DNA from: Actinomycetes bacterium
Lineage (GTDB): Bacteria > Actinomycetota > Actinomycetes > Actinomycetales > Cellulomonadaceae
Reading direction: 5' to 3'
NCBI GenBank assembly: GCA_023461115.1
Contig: JAEWOA010000302.1
Coordinates: forward strand, 1-9,988
Length of the DNA stretch: 9,988 nucleotides
In this document: positions 1 to 5,961 of the stretch, in pieces
How positions within the stretch are numbered: the first letter of the stretch is position 1
How the letters are laid out: each line of letters opens with the position of its first letter
Translations under genes and position numbers: made by a program
The notes under the pieces: generated by a model
Databases searched by the model: none
What the model was told of the DNA's origin: nothing
The model's input: only the letters and a program-made list of their open reading frames with translations

Positions 1-522
1 GACCACGGCGTCGAGGTCGCCGGGCCCGTGCGTCGAGCCGGCGACCCGGCCGAGCCGCGTGTCCACGTTGCCGCGGATGTCGACGATCGCCAGGTCGGGC
101 CGGGCCGCGAGGAGCTGCGCGGCGCGCCGCGGCGAGCCGGTGCCGACGCGGGAGCCCGCGGGTAGTTCGTCGAGCCGCAGGCCGTCGCGCGCGCACAGCA
201 CGTCGCGTGGGTCGTGACGGACGGGGATCGCGGCGATCGTGAGGCCGTCGGCGTCGCCGGTGGGCAGGTCCTTGAGGGAGTGGACGGCGACGTCGCAGCG
301 GCCGTCCAGGAGCGCGTCGCGCAGCGCCGTGACGAACACGCCGGTGCCGCCGAGGCTCGCGAGGCTGCCGGTCAGGCGGTCGCCGTCGGTGCGGACGCGG
401 ACCGTCTCGATGTCGAGGCCGCCGTGCGCGCCACCGAGGCGCGCGAGGTCGTCGGCGACGTGGCCGGTCTGTGTGAGGGCGAGCGCGGACGCGCGCGTGC
501 CGATCCGGACGGCGGTGGACAT
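1..522 (-). CDS. hemC: Porphobilinogen deaminase (hydroxymethylbilane synthase), N-terminal part; runs off the window
   Basis: HemC joins four porphobilinogen molecules into hydroxymethylbilane in the cytoplasm, in tetrapyrrole synthesis. Translating the minus strand from the ATG at 522-520 gives 174 residues open to the window edge. Family marks are the N-terminal IGTRASALAL (7-16), the active-site stretch VHSLKDLP (80-87, with the catalytic-type Asp at 85), VGTGSPRRAAQL (126-137) and IRGNVDTRL (149-157). The family is usually about 310 residues, so roughly 55% is present; the cysteine that holds the dipyrromethane cofactor lies beyond the edge. The start fits the family N-terminus exactly. 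The only purine tract upstream (GGGGGA) is about 11 bases from the ATG, so the ribosome site is weak. It lies downstream of hemE-hemG on the same strand but 239 bases away, so it may have its own promoter. Confidence 0.96.
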   Translation of the reverse strand, partial: MSTAVRIGTRASALALTQTGHVADDLARLGGAHGGLDIETVRVRTDGDRLTGSLASLGGTGVFVTALRDALLDGRCDVAVHSLKDLPTGDADGLTIAAIPVRHDPRDVLCARDGLRLDELPAGSRVGTGSPRRAAQLLAARPDLAIVDIRGNVDTRLGRVAGSTHGPGDLDAVV

Positions 523-574
523 GGGTGCCAGTGTCCCCCGGGCGGTGGTGGCGTGTCGAAGTCGCCCGGAAAGG

Positions 575-644
575 TGACGAGAAACTGACACGCCGTCAGA
601 TTGACCGTCATTTCTCGGCGCTATTTTCCGACACATTGTCAGAT
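575..644. promoter_or_regulatory. Cluster of TGAC/GTCA dyads upstream of hemC; candidate operator
   Basis: Two 15-bp dyads, CTGACACGCCGTCAG (585-599) and CCGACACATTGTCAG (628-642), have centres exactly 43 bp apart (592 and 635), about four helical turns. With the two bases that follow, they match at 13 of 17 positions. Between them lies the perfect dyad TGACCGTCA (602-610), and an inverted pair CGAGAAA/TTTCTCG spans 578-617. TGAC or GTCA occurs six times in about 67 bases. The segment is clearly less GC-rich than its surroundings and sits 53-122 bases before the hemC start. The spacing suggests cooperative binding of a dimeric regulator; that is inference. I see no convincing -35/-10 pair and cannot name the regulator. 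The rest of the hemG-hemC gap (523-761) holds no gene. Confidence 0.45.
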
Positions 645-761
645 CCCATCGCCGCGCGCGCAAAGCCCTCCCGGCGACAGTGCGGTTATCCCGGGAATGC
701 CTTGCGATACCGAGCCTCACCGCACCCCTCGGCGGAGGGTTCCGGGTGGTGGTCGCAGGGG

Positions 762-2432
762 TCAGAGGAGGGAGCGGGCCGCCCTCTGGGCGTCGGGGAT
801 GACGCTCGCCAGGCCGTTGCCCGCGAGCCACGCGCCGCATGCGGCCACGCCGGGGGTCGAGGCCACCGCCGCGCGCACCTGATCCACCGTGTCGCGGTGT
901 CGCGCCGACGGGCGTGGGAGTGCCTGCGTCCAGCGTGTGAAGGCGTAGCCGGTCACGTCGTCGTCGGTGAGCGCGCAGCCCAGGAGTGTGGCGGCGTCGG
1001 CGACGGCACGGGCCAGCAGCGGCGCCGGCGGAGCGTCGGCCGGGCGCGTGCCGCCGGACCAGCCCGCGGCGGCGACAGTCTCGGCCAGGAGGGCGTCGGT
1101 GCCGTCGTCGGCTCCGGCGCGGCCGTACGACAGGCGGACCACCTCCGCGCCGTCGGCCCGCGCAGCGAGCCATGGCCACTTGGCGGTCGCGTGCGTGAGC
1201 GCTTTGGCCGTCACGTCGGTGGCGTCGCGCCCGACGAGCACGCCTGTGCCCCGCGGCGCCCCGACGACGGCGCCGGGCCGCAGCACGAGCGTGACCAGCG
1301 TGATCGCGGCGCCCGGGTCGGCGGCGAGGCCAGTGGACAGGGTCCCTTCGGGGCACAGGCCGGCGATGAGGCCGACATCAGGCACGGCGACGACAACCCG
1401 CTCAGCGACGACGACCCCCCCACCGACTCGCACGACAAAGCCCCCCGGCCCACCTCCCCCGTCCCCCCCAACTCCGCCGAGTTCGGCGGGTTGCGGCGAG
1501 GTCGTCGGAGATACCCGACGAACTGGCGGATCGTCGACGAACTCGGCGGGGGTGCGGGGTGGGGGGTGGGGGTGGGCTGTTGTTGAGAGGCGGAGTTCGG
1601 TGTGGGTGGTGGTGAGGGAGTTGACCAGGGTGTCTGTGAGGGTGTGTAGGCCGCCCATCAGGCCCTGGACTGCCGAGCCGGCGGGGGCCGACGCCCTGAG
1701 CCGGCGAACCGCGCGCGCGAGCGAGTGGTTGTCCCGCACGGCGGCGGCGAGCCCAGGCGCGACGGCGTCGATCGCCAGGTCGTCGGGTTCCGCGGCGTGC
1801 ACACCGCCGACGATCGGGCGCACCAGCCGGTCCAGCACGCGGCTGCCCATGCGCGCGCGGACCAGGCCGGCGAGCGTCGTCGCGCCCGCCCCCACACGCG
1901 CGGGCAGGACGAGGTCCAGGCTCGCGCGTGCGGCGCCGAGCCACCCGAGCGTGCGCCGCACATCCGCCGACCAGGGCGTGGACGGGATGCCCAGCAAGCC
2001 AGTGCGCGGCAGCGGGCCGTCGCCGGACGGCAGATGGACCCACGAGCCCAGTGGCGCGGGGGCCACGATCTGCTCGTCGAGCCCGAGTTCCCGCAGGTAG
2101 GCCGCGACGACGCCGCCTCTCGTCGCGAAGGACTCCGCGCCCGCGTCCAGACGCAGCCCGCCGACGGTATGCCCGCGCACAACTCCGCCGGGCACGTCCC
2201 GCGCCTCGACGACGAGCGTCCGCACCCCACCCAACGCAAGCTCCCGCGCGGCAACCAGCCCAGCAACCCCCGCACCGACAACAAGAGCCCCCCACCGCTC
2301 CCCCCCAGCCCCCCCAGCCCCTCCAACCCCCGCCGAGTTCGTCGACGATCCGCCAGTTCGTCGGAGATCTCCGACGACCTCCGCGGGCTCCGACGAACTC
2401 GGCGGGGGTGGGGTGGGGGGTGTGGTGGGCAT
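762..2432 (-). CDS. hemG: HemG/HemY-type FAD oxidase: coproporphyrinogen III oxidase (CgoX), protoporphyrinogen oxidase family, with two repeat-derived insertions
   Basis: A FAD flavoprotein that oxidises coproporphyrinogen III (in the coproporphyrin-dependent pathway usual for Actinobacteria) or protoporphyrinogen IX. It has 556 residues. VVGAGVAGLVAA (51-62) is the dinucleotide-binding GxGxxG, with the ribose-binding-type Glu at 76. PIVGGVHAAEPDDLAID (206-222) is typical of the family. AACGAWLAGNGLASVI (530-545) is the C-terminal FAD motif. The ATG directly abuts the hemE stop codon, so translation is probably coupled. There are two oddities. Residues 1-46 form a Pro/Gly/Ser-rich extension, and there is no in-frame ATG, GTG or TTG between Met1 and the GxGxxG motif, so the extension should be translated. 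Residues about 285-330 are a Pro/Gly-rich insert between two predicted beta strands. Each contains one copy of a 76-bp palindromic element. The family is usually about 450-480 residues, and these additions account for the excess. The substrate is inferred from taxonomy. Confidence 0.92.
   Translation of the reverse strand: MPTTPPTPPPPSSSEPAEVVGDLRRTGGSSTNSAGVGGAGGAGGERWGALVVGAGVAGLVAARELALGGVRTLVVEARDVPGGVVRGHTVGGLRLDAGAESFATRGGVVAAYLRELGLDEQIVAPAPLGSWVHLPSGDGPLPRTGLLGIPSTPWSADVRRTLGWLGAARASLDLVLPARVGAGATTLAGLVRARMGSRVLDRLVRPIVGGVHAAEPDDLAIDAVAPGLAAAVRDNHSLARAVRRLRASAPAGSAVQGLMGGLHTLTDTLVNSLTTTHTELRLSTTAHPHPPPRTPAEFVDDPPVRRVSPTTSPQPAELGGVGGDGGGGPGGFVVRVGGGVVVAERVVVAVPDVGLIAGLCPEGTLSTGLAADPGAAITLVTLVLRPGAVVGAPRGTGVLVGRDATDVTAKALTHATAKWPWLAARADGAEVVRLSYGRAGADDGTDALLAETVAAAGWSGGTRPADAPPAPLLARAVADAATLLGCALTDDDVTGYAFTRWTQALPRPSARHRDTVDQVRAAVASTPGVAACGAWLAGNGLASVIPDAQRAARSLL
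1474..1549 (+). repeat. Palindromic 76-bp element, copy B, translated within hemG
   Basis: Outer arms CCGCCGAGTTCG (1474-1485) and CGAACTCGGCGG (1538-1549) are perfect inverted repeats. An inner stem (1502-1508 with 1515-1521) shares the same centre, 1511.5. It matches the reverse complement of the copy at 2330-2405 at 67 of 76 positions; the last 52 bases differ at only two. There are no stop codons in any of the six frames. In the hemG frame it encodes roughly residues 295-319, including AEFVDD and PPVRRVSPTT, in a loop between beta strands. A C-rich tract lies to its left (1415-1469) and a G-rich tract to its right (1548-1576). Confidence 0.9.
1548..1576 (+). other. G-quadruplex-capable G-tract next to repeat copy B
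   Basis: Five G-runs of 5, 4, 6, 5 and 3 bases (1548-1552, 1556-1559, 1561-1566, 1568-1572, 1574-1576) are separated by one to three bases, a textbook quadruplex pattern. It is on the plus strand, which is the template strand of hemG. The C-runs at 1441-1469, on the other side of the element, give a similar pattern on the opposite strand. Folding in the cell is inference. Confidence 0.6.
2300..2331 (-). other. G-quadruplex-capable tract on the hemG coding strand
   Basis: On the minus strand, G-runs of 5, 4, 7 and 7 bases (2331-2327, 2321-2318, 2315-2309, 2306-2300) with short loops lie just after repeat copy A in the reading direction. They encode the Gly-rich residues about 35-45 of HemG. 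Being on the coding strand, the structure could form in the mRNA about 100 bases after the start codon and affect early translation. That effect is inference. Confidence 0.5.
2330..2405 (-). repeat. Palindromic 76-bp element, copy A, translated in the N-terminus of HemG
   Basis: The terminal arms CCGCCGAGTTCGTCG (2330-2344) and CGACGAACTCGGCGG (2391-2405) are perfect inverted repeats, extendable to 19 bp (2326-2344 with 2391-2409). The centre is a perfect 20-bp palindrome (2358-2377) with the same axis (2367.5), so the whole unit is one long imperfect palindrome. Minus strand is given because copy A read on that strand matches copy B on the plus strand. It has no stop codon in any of six frames. 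In HemG it encodes about residues 11-35, including PAEVVGDLRRTGG. C-runs flank it on the left (2300-2331) and G-runs on the right (2404-2429). Confidence 0.9.
2404..2429 (+). other. G-quadruplex-capable G-tract abutting the hemG start codon
   Basis: G-runs of 5, 4, 6 and 3 bases (2404-2408, 2410-2413, 2415-2420, 2427-2429) lie on the plus (template) strand immediately next to the hemG ATG at 2432-2430. In the mRNA this becomes a C-rich run encoding Thr/Pro repeats. No Shine-Dalgarno sequence precedes the ATG, so initiation probably depends on ribosomes finishing hemE. Confidence 0.5.
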
Positions 2433-3491
2433 CTACAGGGTGTGGATGAGGGCCACTAGGTCGGTGAGGACCTGAGGGCTTGTTGTGGGGGGGACGCCGT
2501 GGCCCAGGTTCACCACGTGTGACGGGGCTTGGCGGCCGCGCTCGACCACGTCGCGGACGTGGGCCTCCAGCACCGGCCAGGGGGCGGCGAGCAGCGCCGG
2601 GTCGATGTTGCCCTGGACCGGGGTGGCGCCGCCGAGTCGCCGGGACGCCTCGTCGAGCGGGATGCGGTAGTCGACTCCGACGACGTCGGCGCCCGCGTCG
2701 CGCATCGCCGCGAGCAGCTCGCCGGTCCCGGTGCCGAAGTGCACGCGGCGCACCGGCAGGTCGCTGACGTGCGAGAACGCGCGCGCCGACGCCGGCGCCA
2801 CGCGCGCGGCGTAGTCCGCGAGCGACAGCGAGCCCGCCCACGAGTCGAAGAGCTGGGCGGCCGAAGCCCCCGCCATCACCTGCGCGCGCAGGAATGCGCC
2901 CGTCACGTCGGCGGCCCACTCGGTGAGCGCCCGCCACGTCTCCGGGTCGGCGTGCATGAGCGTGCGCGCGGCCAGGTGGTCACGGGACGGCCCACCCTCG
3001 ACGAGGTACGCGGCCAGCGTGAAGGGCGCCCCCGCGAAGCCGATCACAGGGGTGTCGCCCAAGCCGGCCACCGTGAGCGCCACGCCCTCCGACACCGGCG
3101 CCAGGTCCTCGTCGGACAGCGTGAGGTCACGCAGCCGCGCGACGTCGTCGGCGGTCCGCACCGGCGCGCCCATGACCGGCCCGACCCCCGGCTTGATCTC
3201 CACGTCGACGCCCGCGAGCTTGAGCGGCACCACGATGTCGGAGAAGAAGATCGCGGCGTCCACGCCGTGCCGGCGCACCGGCTGCAGCGTGATCTCCGCG
3301 GCGAGCTCCGGCGTCAGGCACGCGTCCAGCATCCGCGTGGACCCCCGCGCCTCCCGGTACTCCGGCAGCGACCGGCCGGCCTGCCGCATGAACCACACCG
3401 GAAGGCGCTCCGGGCGGTCCGAGGAATACGCGCGCACCAAATCAGAATGTGAGGTGCGCGACAGAAGTGGGTGTCCAGAAGGAAGCGGCAC
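2433..3491 (-). CDS. hemE: Uroporphyrinogen decarboxylase
   Basis: HemE removes four carboxyl groups from uroporphyrinogen III to give coproporphyrinogen III in the cytoplasm. The chosen GTG start (3491-3489) gives 352 residues, the usual family length, and begins with the LPSGHPL stretch seen in actinobacterial HemE. Signatures: PVWFMRQAGRSLPEYR (31-46, substrate-binding Arg residues), FFSDIVVP (82-89, catalytic-type Asp85), GFAGAPFTLAAYLVEG (151-166), VDYRIPLDEA (273-282) and NLGHGVPPTT (328-337). The frame stays open up to an ATG at 3566, but that start would overlap hemA and add non-family residues. No Shine-Dalgarno is visible; a CACAAT six bases before the GTG could be a -10 box of a leaderless transcript. 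The TAG stop is directly followed by the hemG ATG, so the two genes form an operon. Confidence 0.96.
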   Translation of the reverse strand: MPLPSGHPLLSRTSHSDLVRAYSSDRPERLPVWFMRQAGRSLPEYREARGSTRMLDACLTPELAAEITLQPVRRHGVDAAIFFSDIVVPLKLAGVDVEIKPGVGPVMGAPVRTADDVARLRDLTLSDEDLAPVSEGVALTVAGLGDTPVIGFAGAPFTLAAYLVEGGPSRDHLAARTLMHADPETWRALTEWAADVTGAFLRAQVMAGASAAQLFDSWAGSLSLADYAARVAPASARAFSHVSDLPVRRVHFGTGTGELLAAMRDAGADVVGVDYRIPLDEASRRLGGATPVQGNIDPALLAAPWPVLEAHVRDVVERGRQAPSHVVNLGHGVPPTTSPQVLTDLVALIHTL

Positions 3492-3536
3492 GCGTCGATT
3501 GTGCCCGATGAAAATGCGGGTGATTGAATCAGCACC
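3492..3536. promoter_or_regulatory. Divergent hemE / hemA promoter region
   Basis: Only 45 bases separate the two GTG start codons. The segment is AT-richer than its surroundings. Towards hemA, TTGAAT (3524-3529, within TGATTGAAT) ends seven bases before the GTG. Towards hemE, CACAAT on the minus strand ends six bases before its GTG. Neither gene has a clear Shine-Dalgarno, so leaderless transcripts are plausible, as is common in Actinobacteria. No good -35 box is visible on either side. With so little space, any regulator bound here would affect both genes. Confidence 0.45.
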
Positions 3537-4793
3537 GTGGTGCTGCTGTCGCTCGTCGCGTCGCACCGCGAACTCGACCTAGCCGTGCTCGAACGTCTCT
3601 CGTCGGATGTGCACGCCGTAGGCCGAGAACTCGTGGCCGCGTCCCCTGCCGTGTCCGGTGCCGTCGTCGTCGCGACGTGCAACCGGTACGAGCTGTACCT
3701 GGACGTCGACGACGCGGCGCACACGCCCGCGGCCCGCACCGCCGCGGCGGCGACGGTCGCGGCACGCTCCGGGTACGCCGCCGACGACGTCGCACGCCAC
3801 ATGGCGGCGCTCACCGGCCCCGAGGCCGTGGGCCACCTGTTCGCGGTGGCCAGCGGACTGGAGTCGATGGTCGTCGGGGAGCGCGAGATCGCCGGGCAGA
3901 TCCGCCGCGCGCTGGCCACCGCGCGCAAGGACGGCACCACCACCGGCGCCCTCGAGGGCCTGTTCCAGGCGGCCTCACGCGTCTCGCGCTCGGTGGAGGG
4001 GCGCACCGGGCTCGGCTCGACGGGCCGCTCCGTGGTGGGGGTGGCCCTGGACATCGCCGAGACCGAGCTCAAGCCCTGGCAGGACGTGCGCTGCGTGCTG
4101 ATCGGCACCGGCTCCTACGCGGGCGCCTCGCTCGCGGCCCTCAAGGCCCGCGGCTGCCGCGACATCCGCGTGTACTCGCCCAGCGGCCGCGCCGGGCAGT
4201 TCGCCGCCGCGCGAGGCGTGCGGGCCGTGCCCGCAAGCGCCGACCTGGCTGCCGAGCTGGGCGAGGTCGACCTCGTCGTCGCGTGCTCCGGCGCCGCCGG
4301 CGCCGTGCTGGAGGTCGACGCGTTGGCGGCTGCGCGGGCGTCGTCGCCCCACCCGTTGACGGTGGTGGACCTCGCGCTGCGGCACGACATCGACCCCGGG
4401 GTGCGGGAGTTGCCGGGCGTGCGGCTCGTGTCCCTCACGACCGTGGCGGAACACGCGCCCGCCGAGCACGCCGCGGTGCTCGAGGCGCGGTCGGTCGTGG
4501 TGTCCGCCGCGGAGGCGTTCGAGGCCGAGCAGCGCGTGCGGGACTGGAACCCGGCGGTCGTCGACGAGCGCACGCGTGTGCTGGGCGGGCTCGAGGCCGC
4601 GATCAGCGCGCTTGCCGACGACGAACGTGACGAGCGCGCCGAGCGGTCCGTGCGGCGGCGCACCCGAGCCCTGCTGCACGGTCCCACGATCCGCGCCCGC
4701 GAGGCTGCCCGGGCGGGTGACGCCGCGGCGTACGCGGCCGCGCTCGCGGGTCTGGCCGCCGTGCCGGTGCCGGAGGTCGCGCCGCACCGCTGA
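3537..4793 (+). CDS. hemA: Glutamyl-tRNA reductase
   Basis: HemA reduces glutamyl-tRNA(Glu) with NADPH to glutamate-1-semialdehyde, the committing step of tetrapyrrole synthesis in bacteria using the C5 route. It has 418 residues, the usual length. ATCNRYELY (46-54) carries the catalytic Cys48. SGLESMVVGEREIAGQIR (106-123) is the family signature. LIGTGSYAGASLAAL (188-202) is the NADPH-binding turn, with Ser-Tyr-Ala where many homologues have a GxGxMG pattern. VVDLALRHDIDP (276-287) follows. The C-terminal dimerisation helix includes about 330-385 with LLHGPT (379-384). The GTG at 3537 is followed by a second GTG at 3540; either could start. It diverges from hemE and converges on the unknown gene at 4867-5733. 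Its TGA lies inside the first unit of a tandem repeat. hemC is separate here, although hemA and hemC are often adjacent elsewhere. Confidence 0.96.
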   Translation: MVLLSLVASHRELDLAVLERLSSDVHAVGRELVAASPAVSGAVVVATCNRYELYLDVDDAAHTPAARTAAAATVAARSGYAADDVARHMAALTGPEAVGHLFAVASGLESMVVGEREIAGQIRRALATARKDGTTTGALEGLFQAASRVSRSVEGRTGLGSTGRSVVGVALDIAETELKPWQDVRCVLIGTGSYAGASLAALKARGCRDIRVYSPSGRAGQFAAARGVRAVPASADLAAELGEVDLVVACSGAAGAVLEVDALAAARASSPHPLTVVDLALRHDIDPGVRELPGVRLVSLTTVAEHAPAEHAAVLEARSVVVSAAEAFEAEQRVRDWNPAVVDERTRVLGGLEAAISALADDERDERAERSVRRRTRALLHGPTIRAREAARAGDAAAYAAALAGLAAVPVPEVAPHR

Positions 4794-4865
4794 AGTGCAC
4801 GCTCACGGCTGGAGTGCACGCTCGCGGCTGGAGTGCACGCTCGCGGCTGGAGTGCACGCTCGCGG
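4790..4865. repeat. Tandem array of four 19-bp units between convergent genes
   Basis: Four head-to-tail 19-bp units start at 4790, 4809, 4828 and 4847. Units 2-4 are identical (CTGGAGTGCACGCTCGCGG); unit 1 differs at two positions and contains the hemA stop codon. Each unit carries the palindrome GTGCAC. The array ends one base before the stop codon of the minus-strand gene and fills the whole 73-base gap. There are no spacers, so it is not CRISPR. It may act in transcript ending for both convergent genes or be a variable-number repeat; neither is shown by the sequence. Confidence 0.92.
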
Positions 4866-4866
4866 G

Positions 4867-5733
4867 CTAGTGGTACAGAGCCGGGCGCTGGCGGGTGGGG
4901 GCTGCTGGGCCGGGGGACCAGGTGTGGGGGACCACCTGGTTGGTCTGGATGTCGGTGAGCTCGGCGGCGTAGACGACCGCCTCGTAGACGCCCGCCTCGA
5001 CTCGGTCCAGGCGCAGGGCCTCGGCGCGGTCCAGGTCGTCGCCCAGGTGCGAGATGCGCGCGACGACGTACCGCTGCGCGTCCTGCCACTGGTCGACGAC
5101 TCGCACGGACAGGCCGTTCCACCGCGCGGTCAGGTCCAACTCGAACAGCTCCGAGACGTCCTCCCGCGCGACGCGCCGGTACCACCGGCCGGACGGCGCC
5201 TGGTGAAACCCCGTCTCCGCGAGCGGCGGGTTGGCCAGCGCGAGCACCACGGTGTGCCCGCCGTCGACGAGGTCGGCCTCCAGGTAGGCGCCGTGCCACT
5301 TGGCCACCGGCCCGACGCACCGGGACAGGGACGCGAGCGCGGGCCGGTGCCCGAGCGCCGTGACCGACCAGCCGGTGCCGACATCGCCATACCTCGCCAG
5401 CAGCGTCTGCGACCCGTCCGCGTGCACGCGGACCAGCTCGGCGCCCGGGGTCAGGCGTGAGTGGCGCAGCCACCACAGCGGGACGATGTAGCCGGGCACG
5501 TCCCGGTACTGCAGCTGCGGGCCGGACTCGAAGCGCAGCAGGTCCACGTACGCGGCATTCGCTCGGAACGGTGACCCGGGGTAGCCCAGGCCGTGCACCT
5601 CGAAGAGCGCTGCGGGCGTCGTCGCGAACGCGACGTCCTCGGCACGCACGACGTACCCGGCCATCCTGTCGTGGCCAGCGGTCAGGTGCGCATGCGTCTG
5701 CGCAGGCGTGACCGCCTTCTGCATGAGCGTCAT
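4867..5733 (-). CDS. Hypothetical protein of unknown function (288 residues)
   Basis: I do not recognise this protein. The ATG at 5733-5731 is preceded by GAGGAAG (5743-5737), a good ribosome site, which favours it over the Met at codon 4. There is no signal peptide or membrane segment, so it is probably cytoplasmic. The middle is aromatic-rich (GYIVPLWWLRH, 81-91). A second half, about 145-262, contains WHGAYLEADLVDGGHTVVLAL (146-166), RWYRRVAREDVSELFELD (183-200) and a final predicted beta/alpha stretch EAGVYEAVVYAAELTDI (246-262), which looks like a compact alpha/beta domain. The C-terminal 20 residues are Pro-rich and probably disordered. Codon use matches the neighbours, and the long single-frame coding pattern with a strong ribosome site supports a real gene. 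It stands alone: convergent with hemA and 228 bases downstream of purB on the same strand. Confidence 0.8.
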   Translation of the reverse strand: MTLMQKAVTPAQTHAHLTAGHDRMAGYVVRAEDVAFATTPAALFEVHGLGYPGSPFRANAAYVDLLRFESGPQLQYRDVPGYIVPLWWLRHSRLTPGAELVRVHADGSQTLLARYGDVGTGWSVTALGHRPALASLSRCVGPVAKWHGAYLEADLVDGGHTVVLALANPPLAETGFHQAPSGRWYRRVAREDVSELFELDLTARWNGLSVRVVDQWQDAQRYVVARISHLGDDLDRAEALRLDRVEAGVYEAVVYAAELTDIQTNQVVPHTWSPGPAAPTRQRPALYH

Positions 5734-5765
5734 GGGCTTCCTCGCCTACAACTCGGGGGGTCCTT

Positions 5766-5823
5766 ACTCGTCGAAATGCGACAAGTCGGGACGAGTGTGC
5801 AGGGAAACCTTACGAGTGTCCAG
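5766..5823. promoter_or_regulatory. Repeat cluster upstream of the unknown gene; candidate operator/promoter
   Basis: ACGAGTGT-N-CAG occurs twice as a direct repeat (5791-5802 and 5812-5823) at a 21-bp spacing, two helical turns. ACTCGTC (5766-5772) is the inverted partner of GACGAGT (5790-5796), and GTCG-AAATG-CGAC (5770-5782) is a further dyad. The cluster lies 33-90 bases before the start of the minus-strand gene ending at 4867, where a promoter would be expected. TAAGGT on the minus strand within it could be a -10 box, but no matching -35 is evident. The remainder of the 5734-5961 gap holds no gene that I can see, and no clear terminator for purB. Confidence 0.35.
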
Positions 5824-5961
5824 ATCGGAACCAGTCCCCGGACGCGCTTCCACGCTCGCGAGTGACCCGGACTGCCCGAGCGAATCGTTCCATCCGGGAC
5901 CGTGGTCCTACTCGGGCGGGTTGCGGCCGCCGTCAGGCAAGTTTCGGAGTGAGTGCGCTGG

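Noticed and set aside
726..739. Hairpin CCCTC-GGCG-GAGGG as hemG terminator
   Set aside because: Only a five-base-pair stem with no following T-run on the minus strand; too weak to call.
1474..1549. Frameshift or pseudogene in hemG caused by the insert
   Set aside because: The frame is continuous from the ATG to the C-terminal FAD motif, and conserved motifs on both sides of each insert are in the same frame.
525..1586. 353-codon open frame on the plus strand across the hemC-hemG gap
   Set aside because: Mostly antisense to hemG, low-complexity composition and no family features. I also looked for a real small gene in 523-761 and saw none.
1402..2937. 511-codon open frame on the minus strand
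   Set aside because: It overlaps hemG and hemE in another frame, and its Arg/Gly/Ala-rich translation shows no domain; typical shadow of high-GC genes.
4790..4865. CRISPR array
   Set aside because: Units are directly adjacent with no spacers, and no cas gene is nearby.
4115..5476. 453-codon minus-strand frame reading through the 19-bp array
   Set aside because: Antisense to hemA, and out of frame with the better-supported gene at 4867-5733; its middle is only the translated repeat.
5874..5917. Inverted pair GCCCGAG/CTCGGGC as purB terminator
   Set aside because: A seven-base stem with a 30-base loop and no T-run; could be chance in this composition.
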